Part shown: one piece after another, positions 1-6,507 of the stretch
Layout of the letters: the number at the start of each line of letters is the position of its first letter
How positions within the stretch are numbered: position 1 is the stretch's first letter
Assembly: GCA_022736595.1 (NCBI GenBank)
Contig: DZDC01000009.1
Location: 16,941 to 34,021 of the forward strand
DNA: 17,081 nt
Direction: 5' to 3'
Source: Draconibacterium orientale
GTDB taxonomy: Bacteria > Bacteroidota > Bacteroidia > Bacteroidales > UBA1556
Notes under the pieces: model-generated
What the model was told of the DNA's origin: nothing
Seen by the model: only the letters and a program-made list of their open reading frames with translations
Database searches by the model: none
Position numbers and translations under genes: made by a program

Positions 1-608
1 TAAGCAATGCCGAATTGGTTGCCATTATTTTAGGCAGTGGAAATGCTCAAGAGACCGCGGTGCAACTGGGTCAACGTATTTTGCTTTCAGTAGATCACAA
101 CTTGCTCGATTTAGGAAAACTTGGCATCACTGAGCTAACTCAGTTTAAAGGAATGGGCGAAGCCAAAAGCATCTCGTTGATGGCTGCTTTGGAGTTAGGT
201 CGCAGAAGGAGAGAGGCCGAAGTGATGGAACGGAAGTCGATTCAAGGATCCAAAGATGTTTTTGAAATTTTTCAAAGCAGCCTCATCGATAGTCCTTTTG
301 AAGAGTTTTGGATTCTTTTGCTCAATCGGGCCAATAAAATAATAGGCAAACATCAGATTAGCAATGGGGGCGTTTCAGGAACAGTGGCCGATCCAAGGCG
401 TATTTTCCAATTGGCCATTCAGCATCTGGCTTCGGGCTTGATTCTTTGCCATAACCATCCCAGTGGCAACCTAAAACCGTCACAAGCCGACTTACAGCTT
501 ACCCAAAAAATAAAGGCAGGAGCTTCCTTACTTGATATCAATCTTTTGGATCACCTTATTATCAGCGACCAAAAATATTATAGCTTTGCCGACGAAGGAC
601 AACTCTAA
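1..608 (+). CDS. radC: RadC family JAB/MPN-domain protein (5' truncated by window edge)
   Basis: The reading frame is open from the first base (in-frame residues SNAELVAIILGSGN begin at position 3), so the true start lies upstream of the window. A TTG at 15 is not a credible start, because the family motif begins before it. The visible part has the family's helical region (LTQFKGMGEAKS, helix-hairpin-helix-like) followed by the JAB1/MPN metalloprotease-like domain. The zinc-site signature is complete: His-Asn-His-Pro-Ser-Gly followed by PSQAD with the Asp ligand. The family (UPF0758) was once linked to DNA repair, but its biochemical role remains uncertain, and no direct function should be read from the name. 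A 9-nt gap separates it from the next gene, so the two are probably co-transcribed. Product identification is secure; function is not. Confidence 0.95.
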   Translation, partial: SNAELVAIILGSGNAQETAVQLGQRILLSVDHNLLDLGKLGITELTQFKGMGEAKSISLMAALELGRRRREAEVMERKSIQGSKDVFEIFQSSLIDSPFEEFWILLLNRANKIIGKHQISNGGVSGTVADPRRIFQLAIQHLASGLILCHNHPSGNLKPSQADLQLTQKIKAGASLLDINLLDHLIISDQKYYSFADEGQL

Positions 609-617
609 TGTAATCGT

Positions 618-1931
618 ATGAATAGCCTTTTGATTTTTATTCCCAAACGTACCAATCGATTGATTTACATCTTCAATTTGATGTTTAAAGAACGTATGGG
701 CTTGAAGATTCAATTGACGGTAAATGAAGAGGAATTTCTTGCCTATCGAGACCCTAAATTGAGCTATGGACATTATCCCGTTGCCAATGAATTTTTTGTG
801 GCTTGTTCCGAGCTTTTATTCGAAAGAGGCATTCAAGAACAGGAGATTGGCACGGTAACCTACCAAGACCTGCCTGCGATTTTTCCAACTTATCATCGAA
901 AATCGGTTTTTCCTTTCGATCCCTTCGCTGCGGCATTTTATTTAGTGACACGGTATGAGGAATATTTACCCTTTATAAAGGATCAATACGGACGGTTTAC
1001 CCCTGTGCAAAGCATTGCTTATCAAGAGGGCTTTTTATATTCCCCAGTGGTAGATCATTGGCTCGAAGATTTAAAATCAAAGCTCAAATTGCAATTTCCA
1101 CAACTCGAAATAGCTGAAAGAACGTACCATTTTACTCCTACCATCGATATTGATGCAGCTTATGCTATCAAGCATAAAGGATTGTTTAGATTTATTGGAG
1201 GTTATATGAAGGATTTAGCTGCAAATCGTTGGAAAGATATGGTTTATCGAACCCAAGTTCACCTCAATTTAAGACCCGATCCTTTTGATACTTTTCGATA
1301 TCTCATTGACGTACACCGCAAACATCATCTCAAAGTAATCTATTTTATACTTTATGCCGATTATGACACCAACGATAAAAATGTGCCTATTTATAGCCGA
1401 CATTTCATCGACTTGCTCAACGAAATGGGCGACTATGGTCGATTAGGGATTCACCCTTCTTTTGCTTCCAATGATAGCAAAGATCGACTGCGACGTGAAG
1501 TGAATAATTTGAGCAAAAGCGTGCATCGCGAGATTACTTTAAGCCGTCAACACTTCCTTGTGTTGCACTTTCCAAGTACCTACCGCAACCTTCTCGACAA
1601 TGGAATTTTAGATGATTATAGCATGGGTTATGCCAGTAATTACGGTTTCAGGGCTTCCACCAGTCATTCATTTTTGTTTTACGATTTGGAATTGGAATAT
1701 ACCACTGCCTTACGTATTCACCCGTTTATGGTAATGGAAGGAACACTGAAAGATTACCTTGGCTATAGTCCTGAACAAGCTTATGAAGTATATACAAAAA
1801 TGGTAGATGAAGTTAAATCAGTTAACGGTACCTTCATTAGTTTATGGCACAACGAAAGCGTTAATAACCTTAACCGATGGAAGGGTTGGCGCGAAGTTTA
1901 TGAAAAGATGATTTTATATGCGCTTCCCTAA
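618..1931 (+). CDS. Polysaccharide deacetylase-like protein with N-terminal DUF7033-type region
   Basis: This 437-residue protein has the two-part layout of a Bacteroidota family annotated as polysaccharide deacetylase. The N-terminal region (about 1-165) contains FPFDPFAAAFYLVTRYEEY-type residues near 98-116. The C-terminal half resembles a NodB-like fold: PTIDIDAAY (Asp177/Asp179, candidate catalytic or metal-binding Asp), GIHPS (His279), a Q-H at 311-312, GFRAST (Arg345) and SLWHNES (His411). I see no signal peptide or membrane helix, so a cytoplasmic location is likely. The ATG at 618 is preferred because the first residues (LLIFIPKRTNRLIYIFNL) match the expected start of the family better than the Met 22 codons later. 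The end overlaps the next gene by 14 nt, implying co-expression. Substrate is unknown; a sugar or cell-surface glycan intermediate is an inference from fold only. Confidence 0.85.
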   Translation: MNSLLIFIPKRTNRLIYIFNLMFKERMGLKIQLTVNEEEFLAYRDPKLSYGHYPVANEFFVACSELLFERGIQEQEIGTVTYQDLPAIFPTYHRKSVFPFDPFAAAFYLVTRYEEYLPFIKDQYGRFTPVQSIAYQEGFLYSPVVDHWLEDLKSKLKLQFPQLEIAERTYHFTPTIDIDAAYAIKHKGLFRFIGGYMKDLAANRWKDMVYRTQVHLNLRPDPFDTFRYLIDVHRKHHLKVIYFILYADYDTNDKNVPIYSRHFIDLLNEMGDYGRLGIHPSFASNDSKDRLRREVNNLSKSVHREITLSRQHFLVLHFPSTYRNLLDNGILDDYSMGYASNYGFRASTSHSFLFYDLELEYTTALRIHPFMVMEGTLKDYLGYSPEQAYEVYTKMVDEVKSVNGTFISLWHNESVNNLNRWKGWREVYEKMILYALP

Positions 1932-2814
1932 AAATAGAATTTGTCTATTTCCAGTCTTGATTTTCATGCTTTTGGGTTGTTCGGTAGAGCAAAAGGTAGC
2001 TATGAAAATGCAGAACCAAAGTCCGAAAGTGAATGTAATCTTATATTCCCAACCCGAGGTTTATTGTAACCCTTCAGCCTATCGTGAATCGGAGGAGGTT
2101 GTACCTCCAGATCCAGCAGAAATAGCGCTGCAAATGAAAAAATCACGGTGGCTTCAATTCATAAAAATCGACGACTTTGAGTCGAAAATGGAAACGGAAC
2201 TGAAAGTTGCATTGAGAAAGTATGGGATGCGCTGCATTGCCGAAGACTCCTTGGCTTTCTTTACCCAATTGGGTTTCCCTAAAATGATTTTAGACATCAA
2301 ACAACTGGAAATTGAAGAAAGTGGGTGGCCTTTATACGATGAAAAAACCATTAGCTATTTTAAAGCTTTCAATACCTTTGATACTACTTACCAAGCTTTT
2401 GCGATCGAAGGCACTGATTTGTTTTACTCTGAATTTGAAGTTTTAGCACTTCGAGTGCATCTGTGGGTTCAGGTTAATCTTCAAATCAACGATAGCACCC
2501 AAAGCACAGAACTGGTTTATTTGGAATATTATTTAAGGCAAAATACTGAGGGTTATTTCGTAGTTACTCCAAAATTGAATATTGTATATGGTGCTGTAAT
2601 CGAGGAGATTAATCCTTTAGAAATTTCGACCTTTCCAATAAACTCCGCCAACTTTTTTGCTGATTTGATCACCCAATATTTTTTGAATACCACCCTTTCT
2701 TATCAGATGCAAACCCAATACAAAAAGCCTGCTCGTAGATTTTGGTATCTGAATCCCAAATCGGGAAGAGTGATGCCTATTGATAACCCACCCAGTTATA
2801 TTATTCAAGAATAA
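1918..2814 (+). CDS. Predicted lipoprotein of unknown function
   Basis: The 298-residue product begins with a short basic segment (MRFPKNR), a hydrophobic core and a lipobox ending LLGC with Cys21 as the predicted lipidated residue. Signal peptidase II processing and membrane anchoring are therefore likely. The mature part shows no motif I recognise. It is rich in aromatic residues and beta-like segments (for example ILYSQPEVYCNP, and LEYYLRQNTEGYFVVTP) and ends in a basic/proline tail. The start at 1918 lies inside the last codons of the deacetylase gene. It is supported because the signal peptide requires it. Translational coupling to the deacetylase suggests a shared envelope-related role, but that is inference. 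The reading frame is intact. Confidence 0.82.
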   Translation: MRFPKNRICLFPVLIFMLLGCSVEQKVAMKMQNQSPKVNVILYSQPEVYCNPSAYRESEEVVPPDPAEIALQMKKSRWLQFIKIDDFESKMETELKVALRKYGMRCIAEDSLAFFTQLGFPKMILDIKQLEIEESGWPLYDEKTISYFKAFNTFDTTYQAFAIEGTDLFYSEFEVLALRVHLWVQVNLQINDSTQSTELVYLEYYLRQNTEGYFVVTPKLNIVYGAVIEEINPLEISTFPINSANFFADLITQYFLNTTLSYQMQTQYKKPARRFWYLNPKSGRVMPIDNPPSYIIQE

Positions 2815-2847
2815 TAGATAACCAAGGATAATGAAGCCAAAATTGTA

Positions 2848-2855
2848 CTAATTTG
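2848..2855 (+). promoter_or_regulatory. Possible imperfect -7 element for the ammonia-lyase gene
   Basis: The segment CTAATTTG is followed by GC and lies about 39 nt before the ATG at 2894. It resembles the Bacteroidota -7 box TAnnTTTG but is one base short between TA and TTTG. No clear -33 TTG was found at the expected distance. It is listed because a separate transcript is plausible after the 79-nt gap. Low confidence. Confidence 0.3.
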
Positions 2856-2893
2856 CAGCCTCTAAAATAACAACCACAAAAACTATTTATACG

Positions 2894-4417
2894 ATGACTT
2901 ACATCATTACCGGAGCAGGACTTACCATCGAAGATGTGGTAGCCGTGGCTCGTCATAATCAAAAGGTAGCCCTCAGCGACGAAGCTTTACAACGAATCAA
3001 AGTTTGCCGCGCCATGTTAGAACGCAAAATTGACGCACATGAAATCATGTATGGCGTCAACACTGGAATTGGAGAATTTTCAGAAGTAGTTCTCAACGAC
3101 GATCAAGTTAAAGAATTTCAGAAATATCTGATTTACAACCACTCCGCGGGTATTGGAGACCCTATGCCCCTTGAGTATGTGCGTGCAGCCATGTTGGGTC
3201 GCATCAATGTGCATGCTCATGGTAACTCTGGTATTAGACCTGAAATAACGTTGACCTTGGTCGAAATGTTGAATAAAGGGGTTACTCCTTTTGTTTGTCA
3301 AAAGGGAAGTGTGGGAGCCTCTGGAGATTTAGCTCCCATGTCGCAAATTGCATTGCTGCTCTTGGGCGAAGGTCAAGCGTACTATCAAGGAAAGTTGCTC
3401 GAAGGAGTTGAAGCTATGAAACTTGCCGGAATAGAAGCGCCAGGATTACAAGCCCGCGACGGCTTAGGAACCATCAATGGTTCCAATGTGCTTACTGCCA
3501 TGAGCGCCATTTGGCTTTACGACGCCAATAATTTTATGAAGCAAGCTGAAATTGCGGCGGCCATGAGCCTCGAAGCACTCAAAGCCAATATGAAACCTTA
3601 CACCGCTAAGTTACATGAGGTTAGGGGTTTTAAAGGAGCTGTGCGCTCGGCCATGGCCATCAATAAATGTGTTGAAGGTGGTGATTTGAAAGAAGAGAAA
3701 GTGCCCCATAAAGTTCAAGATGCATACAGCATGCGTTCTACACCACAAGTCATTGGTGCCGCACACGATGCCTTGGCCTATGCTCGGTCTCAAGTGGAAA
3801 TTGAACTGAATGGGGTGGGTGACAATCCCATCTTTTTCCCAGAAGAAAACCTTACGCTCAGTGGGGCAAACTTCCAAGGAACACCCGTTTCACTCCCCAT
3901 GGAAATGGCAGGAACGGCACTAACCATGGTTTGCGTGCTAAGCGAACGTCGTCTAAACAGACTTAATAACCCTGCTTTGAGTGTTGGATTGCCTGCATTC
4001 TTAACGAAAGGCGCTGGTATGTTTTCAGGCTTAATGCTTAGCCAATACACCGCTGATATGCAAATTGTAGAACAAAAAATTCTTTGCACTCCTGCCAGTA
4101 TCCAAAGCATACCCGCTGCCGCCGACCAAGAAGATTTTGTGTCAATGGGAATGAATACCGCCATCAAGAATTTCCAAATCCTAGATAATGCCTACGGGAT
4201 ATTAGGAATTGAGTTTATGGCTGCGGCTCAAGCTCTTGATTTTCGCGAATACCATTTTGGTAAGGGAGTAACTAAAGCAAAGGAAGTAATTAGGAAATAT
4301 GTAGCGTTTTTAGAAATCGATAGACCACTTTATCCTGATCATACGCGAATGAAGGAGTTGGTGAAGTCATGCGAAATTTTGAATGAAGTTGAGAATGTAG
4401 TTGGAAAGCTCGAATAA
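2894..4417 (+). CDS. hutH: Aromatic amino acid ammonia-lyase, most likely histidine ammonia-lyase
   Basis: Histidine ammonia-lyase converts L-histidine to urocanate and ammonia, the first step of histidine degradation. The 507-residue protein carries the MIO-forming triad Ala142-Ser143-Gly144 within GSVGASGDLAPMSQ. It also has Tyr53 (GVNTG context), Asn195 (INGSN) and the QDAYSMRSTPQ motif (Gln275, Tyr278, Arg281). Two positions that help separate HAL from PAL/TAL look HAL-like: Asn82-His83 (YNHSAG) and Glu413 in DQEDFVSM, where tyrosine and phenylalanine lyases usually carry Gln. However, some Bacteroidota tyrosine lyases also have a His at the first site, so the substrate is not certain. 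The usual Asn and His around the C-terminal motif are Asp411 and Phe here. No hutU, hutI or hutG is adjacent, and the gene seems to stand alone. Confidence 0.82.
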   Translation: MTYIITGAGLTIEDVVAVARHNQKVALSDEALQRIKVCRAMLERKIDAHEIMYGVNTGIGEFSEVVLNDDQVKEFQKYLIYNHSAGIGDPMPLEYVRAAMLGRINVHAHGNSGIRPEITLTLVEMLNKGVTPFVCQKGSVGASGDLAPMSQIALLLLGEGQAYYQGKLLEGVEAMKLAGIEAPGLQARDGLGTINGSNVLTAMSAIWLYDANNFMKQAEIAAAMSLEALKANMKPYTAKLHEVRGFKGAVRSAMAINKCVEGGDLKEEKVPHKVQDAYSMRSTPQVIGAAHDALAYARSQVEIELNGVGDNPIFFPEENLTLSGANFQGTPVSLPMEMAGTALTMVCVLSERRLNRLNNPALSVGLPAFLTKGAGMFSGLMLSQYTADMQIVEQKILCTPASIQSIPAAADQEDFVSMGMNTAIKNFQILDNAYGILGIEFMAAAQALDFREYHFGKGVTKAKEVIRKYVAFLEIDRPLYPDHTRMKELVKSCEILNEVENVVGKLE

Positions 4418-4515
4418 TAAATGATTTACAGTTTTTCGTTGGTTTTATGTAACAATTATTAATAAAACAGTGTTAAATCAGGTAATTTACGTGGGACGAA
4501 ATAAAGGTTAGCTTC

Positions 4516-4523
4516 TATTTTTG
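4516..4523 (+). promoter_or_regulatory. Promoter -7 element (TAnnTTTG) for the HEAT-like gene
   Basis: TATTTTTG is an exact match to the Bacteroidota -7 consensus, 32 nt before the ATG at 4556. No TTG is evident 19-21 nt upstream, so only half of the promoter is supported. It implies a short leader of roughly 25-30 nt. Confidence 0.5.
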
Positions 4524-4555
4524 CGACACTATAATTAATTAATATCTATATTGAA

Positions 4556-4864
4556 ATGTTTGTTACCATAGTTAAAATTAGGAAATGGGAGAAAGCAGGT
4601 AATTTATCTAAACTCATCCAAACCTTACAATCTTCAGATCCGGAATTGAGAAAGGCAGTTTGCTTAAGTATCGCAAGTTTGCAATCGGCTCAAGCCATGG
4701 TAGCCCTTAGGTATATTGAGACCTACGACGAAGATCAGTTTGTGAAACTTACTGCCACTCAAAGTATTCAAGTGATGTTGAGCAATGTGCCTTATTTTGC
4801 AGCAGCTCAGGAAGAAATACCTCAAGAAGTGGGTTATTTGAATTTAGCTGGTCAGATAGCCTAA
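4556..4864 (+). CDS. Small HEAT-repeat-like protein
   Basis: This 102-residue protein has no signal peptide or membrane segment and consists mainly of amphipathic helices. Residues about 12-45 and 46-76 look like two HEAT-like units: KLIQTLQSSDPELRKAV, then SAQAMVALRYIETYDEDQFVKL. The SDPELR-type turn is typical of helical-repeat proteins, so protein-protein binding is the likely activity; no enzyme motif is visible. The last 25 residues (after PYFAAAQEE) diverge from the repeat. A matching -7 box upstream and a strong intrinsic terminator 20 nt after the stop make it a self-contained transcription unit, which supports it being a real gene despite its size. Partner and process are unknown. 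Confidence 0.75.
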   Translation: MFVTIVKIRKWEKAGNLSKLIQTLQSSDPELRKAVCLSIASLQSAQAMVALRYIETYDEDQFVKLTATQSIQVMLSNVPYFAAAQEEIPQEVGYLNLAGQIA

Positions 4865-4884
4865 ACGTTAATATTACTTTTAAG

Positions 4885-4916
4885 AAAAAGGGAATCAAAA
4901 AAGGATTCCCTTTTTT
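4885..4916 (+). terminator. Rho-independent terminator after the HEAT-like gene
   Basis: A perfect 12-bp stem (4885-4896 pairing with 4904-4915, core GGGAATC/GATTCCC) encloses a 7-nt A-rich loop and ends in a run of six T. The flanking A and T tracts also allow bidirectional function, but no minus-strand gene faces it. Confidence 0.9.
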
Positions 4917-4998
4917 GTTGTGTCAAAAAACCATGTTTTGATTGATGAATTTGGTTTTAAACTTGATTCAATTCCAATTCCATAATCCCATAAAAGCC

Positions 4999-5006
4999 TA
5001 TCTTTG
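4999..5006 (+). promoter_or_regulatory. Promoter -7 element (TAnnTTTG) for rocD
   Basis: TATCTTTG matches the Bacteroidota -7 consensus exactly and sits 38 nt before the rocD start at 5045. A recognisable -33 TTG at the usual 19-21 nt spacing is missing; the nearest TTG, at 4963-4965, is too far away. The preceding terminator supports a new transcript here. Confidence 0.55.
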
Positions 5007-5044
5007 TCGCAGAATTGAATTTAACAATAAAACTATAAATCCGT

Positions 5045-6268
5045 ATGATTCAGAAAGTAACATCTAAAGAAGCCATGGCTCTTGAAGACCGCTATGGTGC
5101 TCACAACTATCACCCACTTGGAGTGGTACTTGAAAAAGGAGTAGGTCACAAAGTTTGGGACGTGGAAGGTAAAGAATATTTCGACTTTTTAAGTGCTTAT
5201 TCAGCAGTAAATCAAGGACATTGTCATCCTAGAATTATCAACGCCCTTACAGCACAGGCTCAAAAACTCACCTTAACATCTCGTGCTTTTTACAATAATG
5301 TTTTAGGGCAATACGAAAAATACGTTACCGAGTTTTTTGGCTATGATAAGGTTTTGCCAATGAATACCGGAGCAGAAGCCGATGAAACCGCACTTAAGCT
5401 CATTCGCAAATGGGCCTATAAAATAAAGGGCGTGCAAGAGGGAGAAGCTAAAATTATTGTTGCGGCTGAAAACTTTCACGGTCGGACCATTACCATCGTA
5501 AGTATGAGCACCGATCCCGATGCTAAGAACGAATTTGGTCCTTTTACCCCTGGTTTTATTACCATTCCTTATAACGATTTGAAAGCGTTGGAAGAAGCAC
5601 TTCAAGATCCTAATGTAGCTGCTTTCTTGGTGGAGCCTATTCAGGGTGAAGCTGGCGTGTTTGTTCCAGATCAAGGATATTTGAAAAAATCTTACGATTT
5701 GTGCAAAGCTCACAATGTACTGTTTGTGGCCGATGAAGTACAAACAGGAATAGCCCGCACTGGGAAAATGCTCGCTTGCGACCACGAAGGCGTCCGTCCT
5801 GATATTCTGATATTAGGCAAAGCCCTTTCGGGAGGAGTGATGCCCGTTTCAGCGGTTTTGGCCGACGACGCCATCATGCTCACCATCAAACCTGGAGAAC
5901 ACGGCAGCACCTTTGGGGGTAATCCTCTCGCAGGAGCGGTAGCTATGGAAGCACTTCAAGTAATAATAGATGAAAACTTGGCCGAAAAGGCTCAAAAACT
6001 AGGCGAAATATTTAGAGCTGAAATCATGAAAATCGAATCACCCATGATTGAGCTTGTACGTGGAAAGGGATTGCTTAATGCAGTAATTATTAAACCAATG
6101 AATGGTAAAACGGCTTGGGATGTTTGCGTTAAAATGGCCGAAAATGGACTCCTAGCAAAACCTACCCACCAACATATTATTCGTTTTGCGCCTCCTTTGG
6201 TCATTACTGAAGATGAGTTGATGAAAGCCATTGAAATTATTCGCAAAAGCATTGTTGCGTTGCACTAA
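5045..6268 (+). CDS. rocD: Ornithine aminotransferase (ornithine--oxo-acid transaminase)
   Basis: This PLP-dependent class III aminotransferase transfers the delta-amino group of ornithine to 2-oxoglutarate. The products are glutamate-5-semialdehyde and glutamate, linking arginine/ornithine with proline and glutamate. At 407 residues it is normal family length. The N-terminal YGAHNYHP motif (Tyr22, the ornithine-specificity tyrosine region) and FDFLSAYSAVNQGHCHP are hallmarks of ornithine rather than acetylornithine or GABA aminotransferases. NTGAEADETALKL (107-119) binds the PLP phosphate, DEVQTG (230-235) contacts the pyridine ring, and LGKALSGG supplies Schiff-base Lys259. A soluble cytoplasmic enzyme is expected. 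The gene is monocistronic by context, with a -7 box before it and a strong hairpin terminator after it. Confidence 0.96.
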   Translation: MIQKVTSKEAMALEDRYGAHNYHPLGVVLEKGVGHKVWDVEGKEYFDFLSAYSAVNQGHCHPRIINALTAQAQKLTLTSRAFYNNVLGQYEKYVTEFFGYDKVLPMNTGAEADETALKLIRKWAYKIKGVQEGEAKIIVAAENFHGRTITIVSMSTDPDAKNEFGPFTPGFITIPYNDLKALEEALQDPNVAAFLVEPIQGEAGVFVPDQGYLKKSYDLCKAHNVLFVADEVQTGIARTGKMLACDHEGVRPDILILGKALSGGVMPVSAVLADDAIMLTIKPGEHGSTFGGNPLAGAVAMEALQVIIDENLAEKAQKLGEIFRAEIMKIESPMIELVRGKGLLNAVIIKPMNGKTAWDVCVKMAENGLLAKPTHQHIIRFAPPLVITEDELMKAIEIIRKSIVALH

Positions 6269-6289
6269 AATATTCAGTTATGAATTTGC

Positions 6290-6323
6290 AAAAAGACTAT
6301 CTCGTGGAGGTAGTCTTTTTTTT
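6290..6323 (+). terminator. Rho-independent terminator after rocD
   Basis: The 14-bp stem (6290-6303 with 6307-6320, core AAAGACTA/TAGTCTTT, one T-G wobble) closes a GTG loop and is followed by more T. It begins 21 nt after the rocD stop. The hairpin fits intrinsic termination well. Confidence 0.92.
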
Positions 6324-6433
6324 GTAGTAAATTTAACAAGCTTAACCCATTGATCAGTAATGTAAAGTGTAAAAAATCATACATTCAAATGTAAATTTAT
6401 AACAAATAATATCTTCACAAGATTTAAAATATC

Positions 6434-6441
6434 TATCTTTG
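6434..6441 (+). promoter_or_regulatory. Promoter -7 element (TAnnTTTG) for gcvP
   Basis: TATCTTTG is an exact -7 consensus match, 66 nt before the gcvP ATG. No convincing -33 TTG is seen (a TTC lies near 6414-6416). The implied leader is about 60 nt, longer than for the other genes in the window. Confidence 0.55.
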
Positions 6442-6445
6442 AGGG

Positions 6446-6487
6446 CTGCAATAAACTGCAATATAATTAACTTATTATACTGTTAAT
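6446..6487 (+). promoter_or_regulatory. Repeats in the gcvP leader, possible operator or stem-loop
   Basis: Two copies of CTGCAATA (6446-6453 and 6456-6463) are spaced 10 nt start to start, about one helical turn. Just after them, ATTAAC (6466-6471) and GTTAAT (6482-6487) form 6-bp inverted arms around a 10-nt spacer. This could be a regulator site or a weak hairpin in the leader. In such AT-rich DNA chance is also possible, and no family-specific riboswitch core was recognised. Confidence 0.25.
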
Positions 6488-6507
6488 CAATTATTTATAA
6501 GTATATC

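Noticed and set aside
15..608. A complete radC gene starting at the TTG at 15
   Set aside because: The frame is open upstream and the family motif begins before this codon, so the gene is cut by the window edge.
3790..4167. A 125-codon open frame on the minus strand inside the ammonia-lyase gene
   Set aside because: Antisense to conserved catalytic regions with no motif or upstream signal; explained by the codon use of the real gene.
4423..4479. A terminator after the ammonia-lyase gene
   Set aside because: Nested pairing exists (4423-4428 with 4474-4479, and 4442-4448 with 4462-4468), but the arms are short and AT-only, the loops are large and no T tail follows.
5303..5785. A 160-codon open frame on the minus strand inside rocD
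   Set aside because: It lies wholly opposite a confidently identified enzyme gene, its translation has no recognisable motif, and it has no promoter of its own. It is a coding shadow.
6324..6507. A glycine riboswitch before gcvP
   Set aside because: The leader is AT-rich and lacks the conserved G-rich aptamer core and a paired-aptamer layout; only simple repeats are visible.
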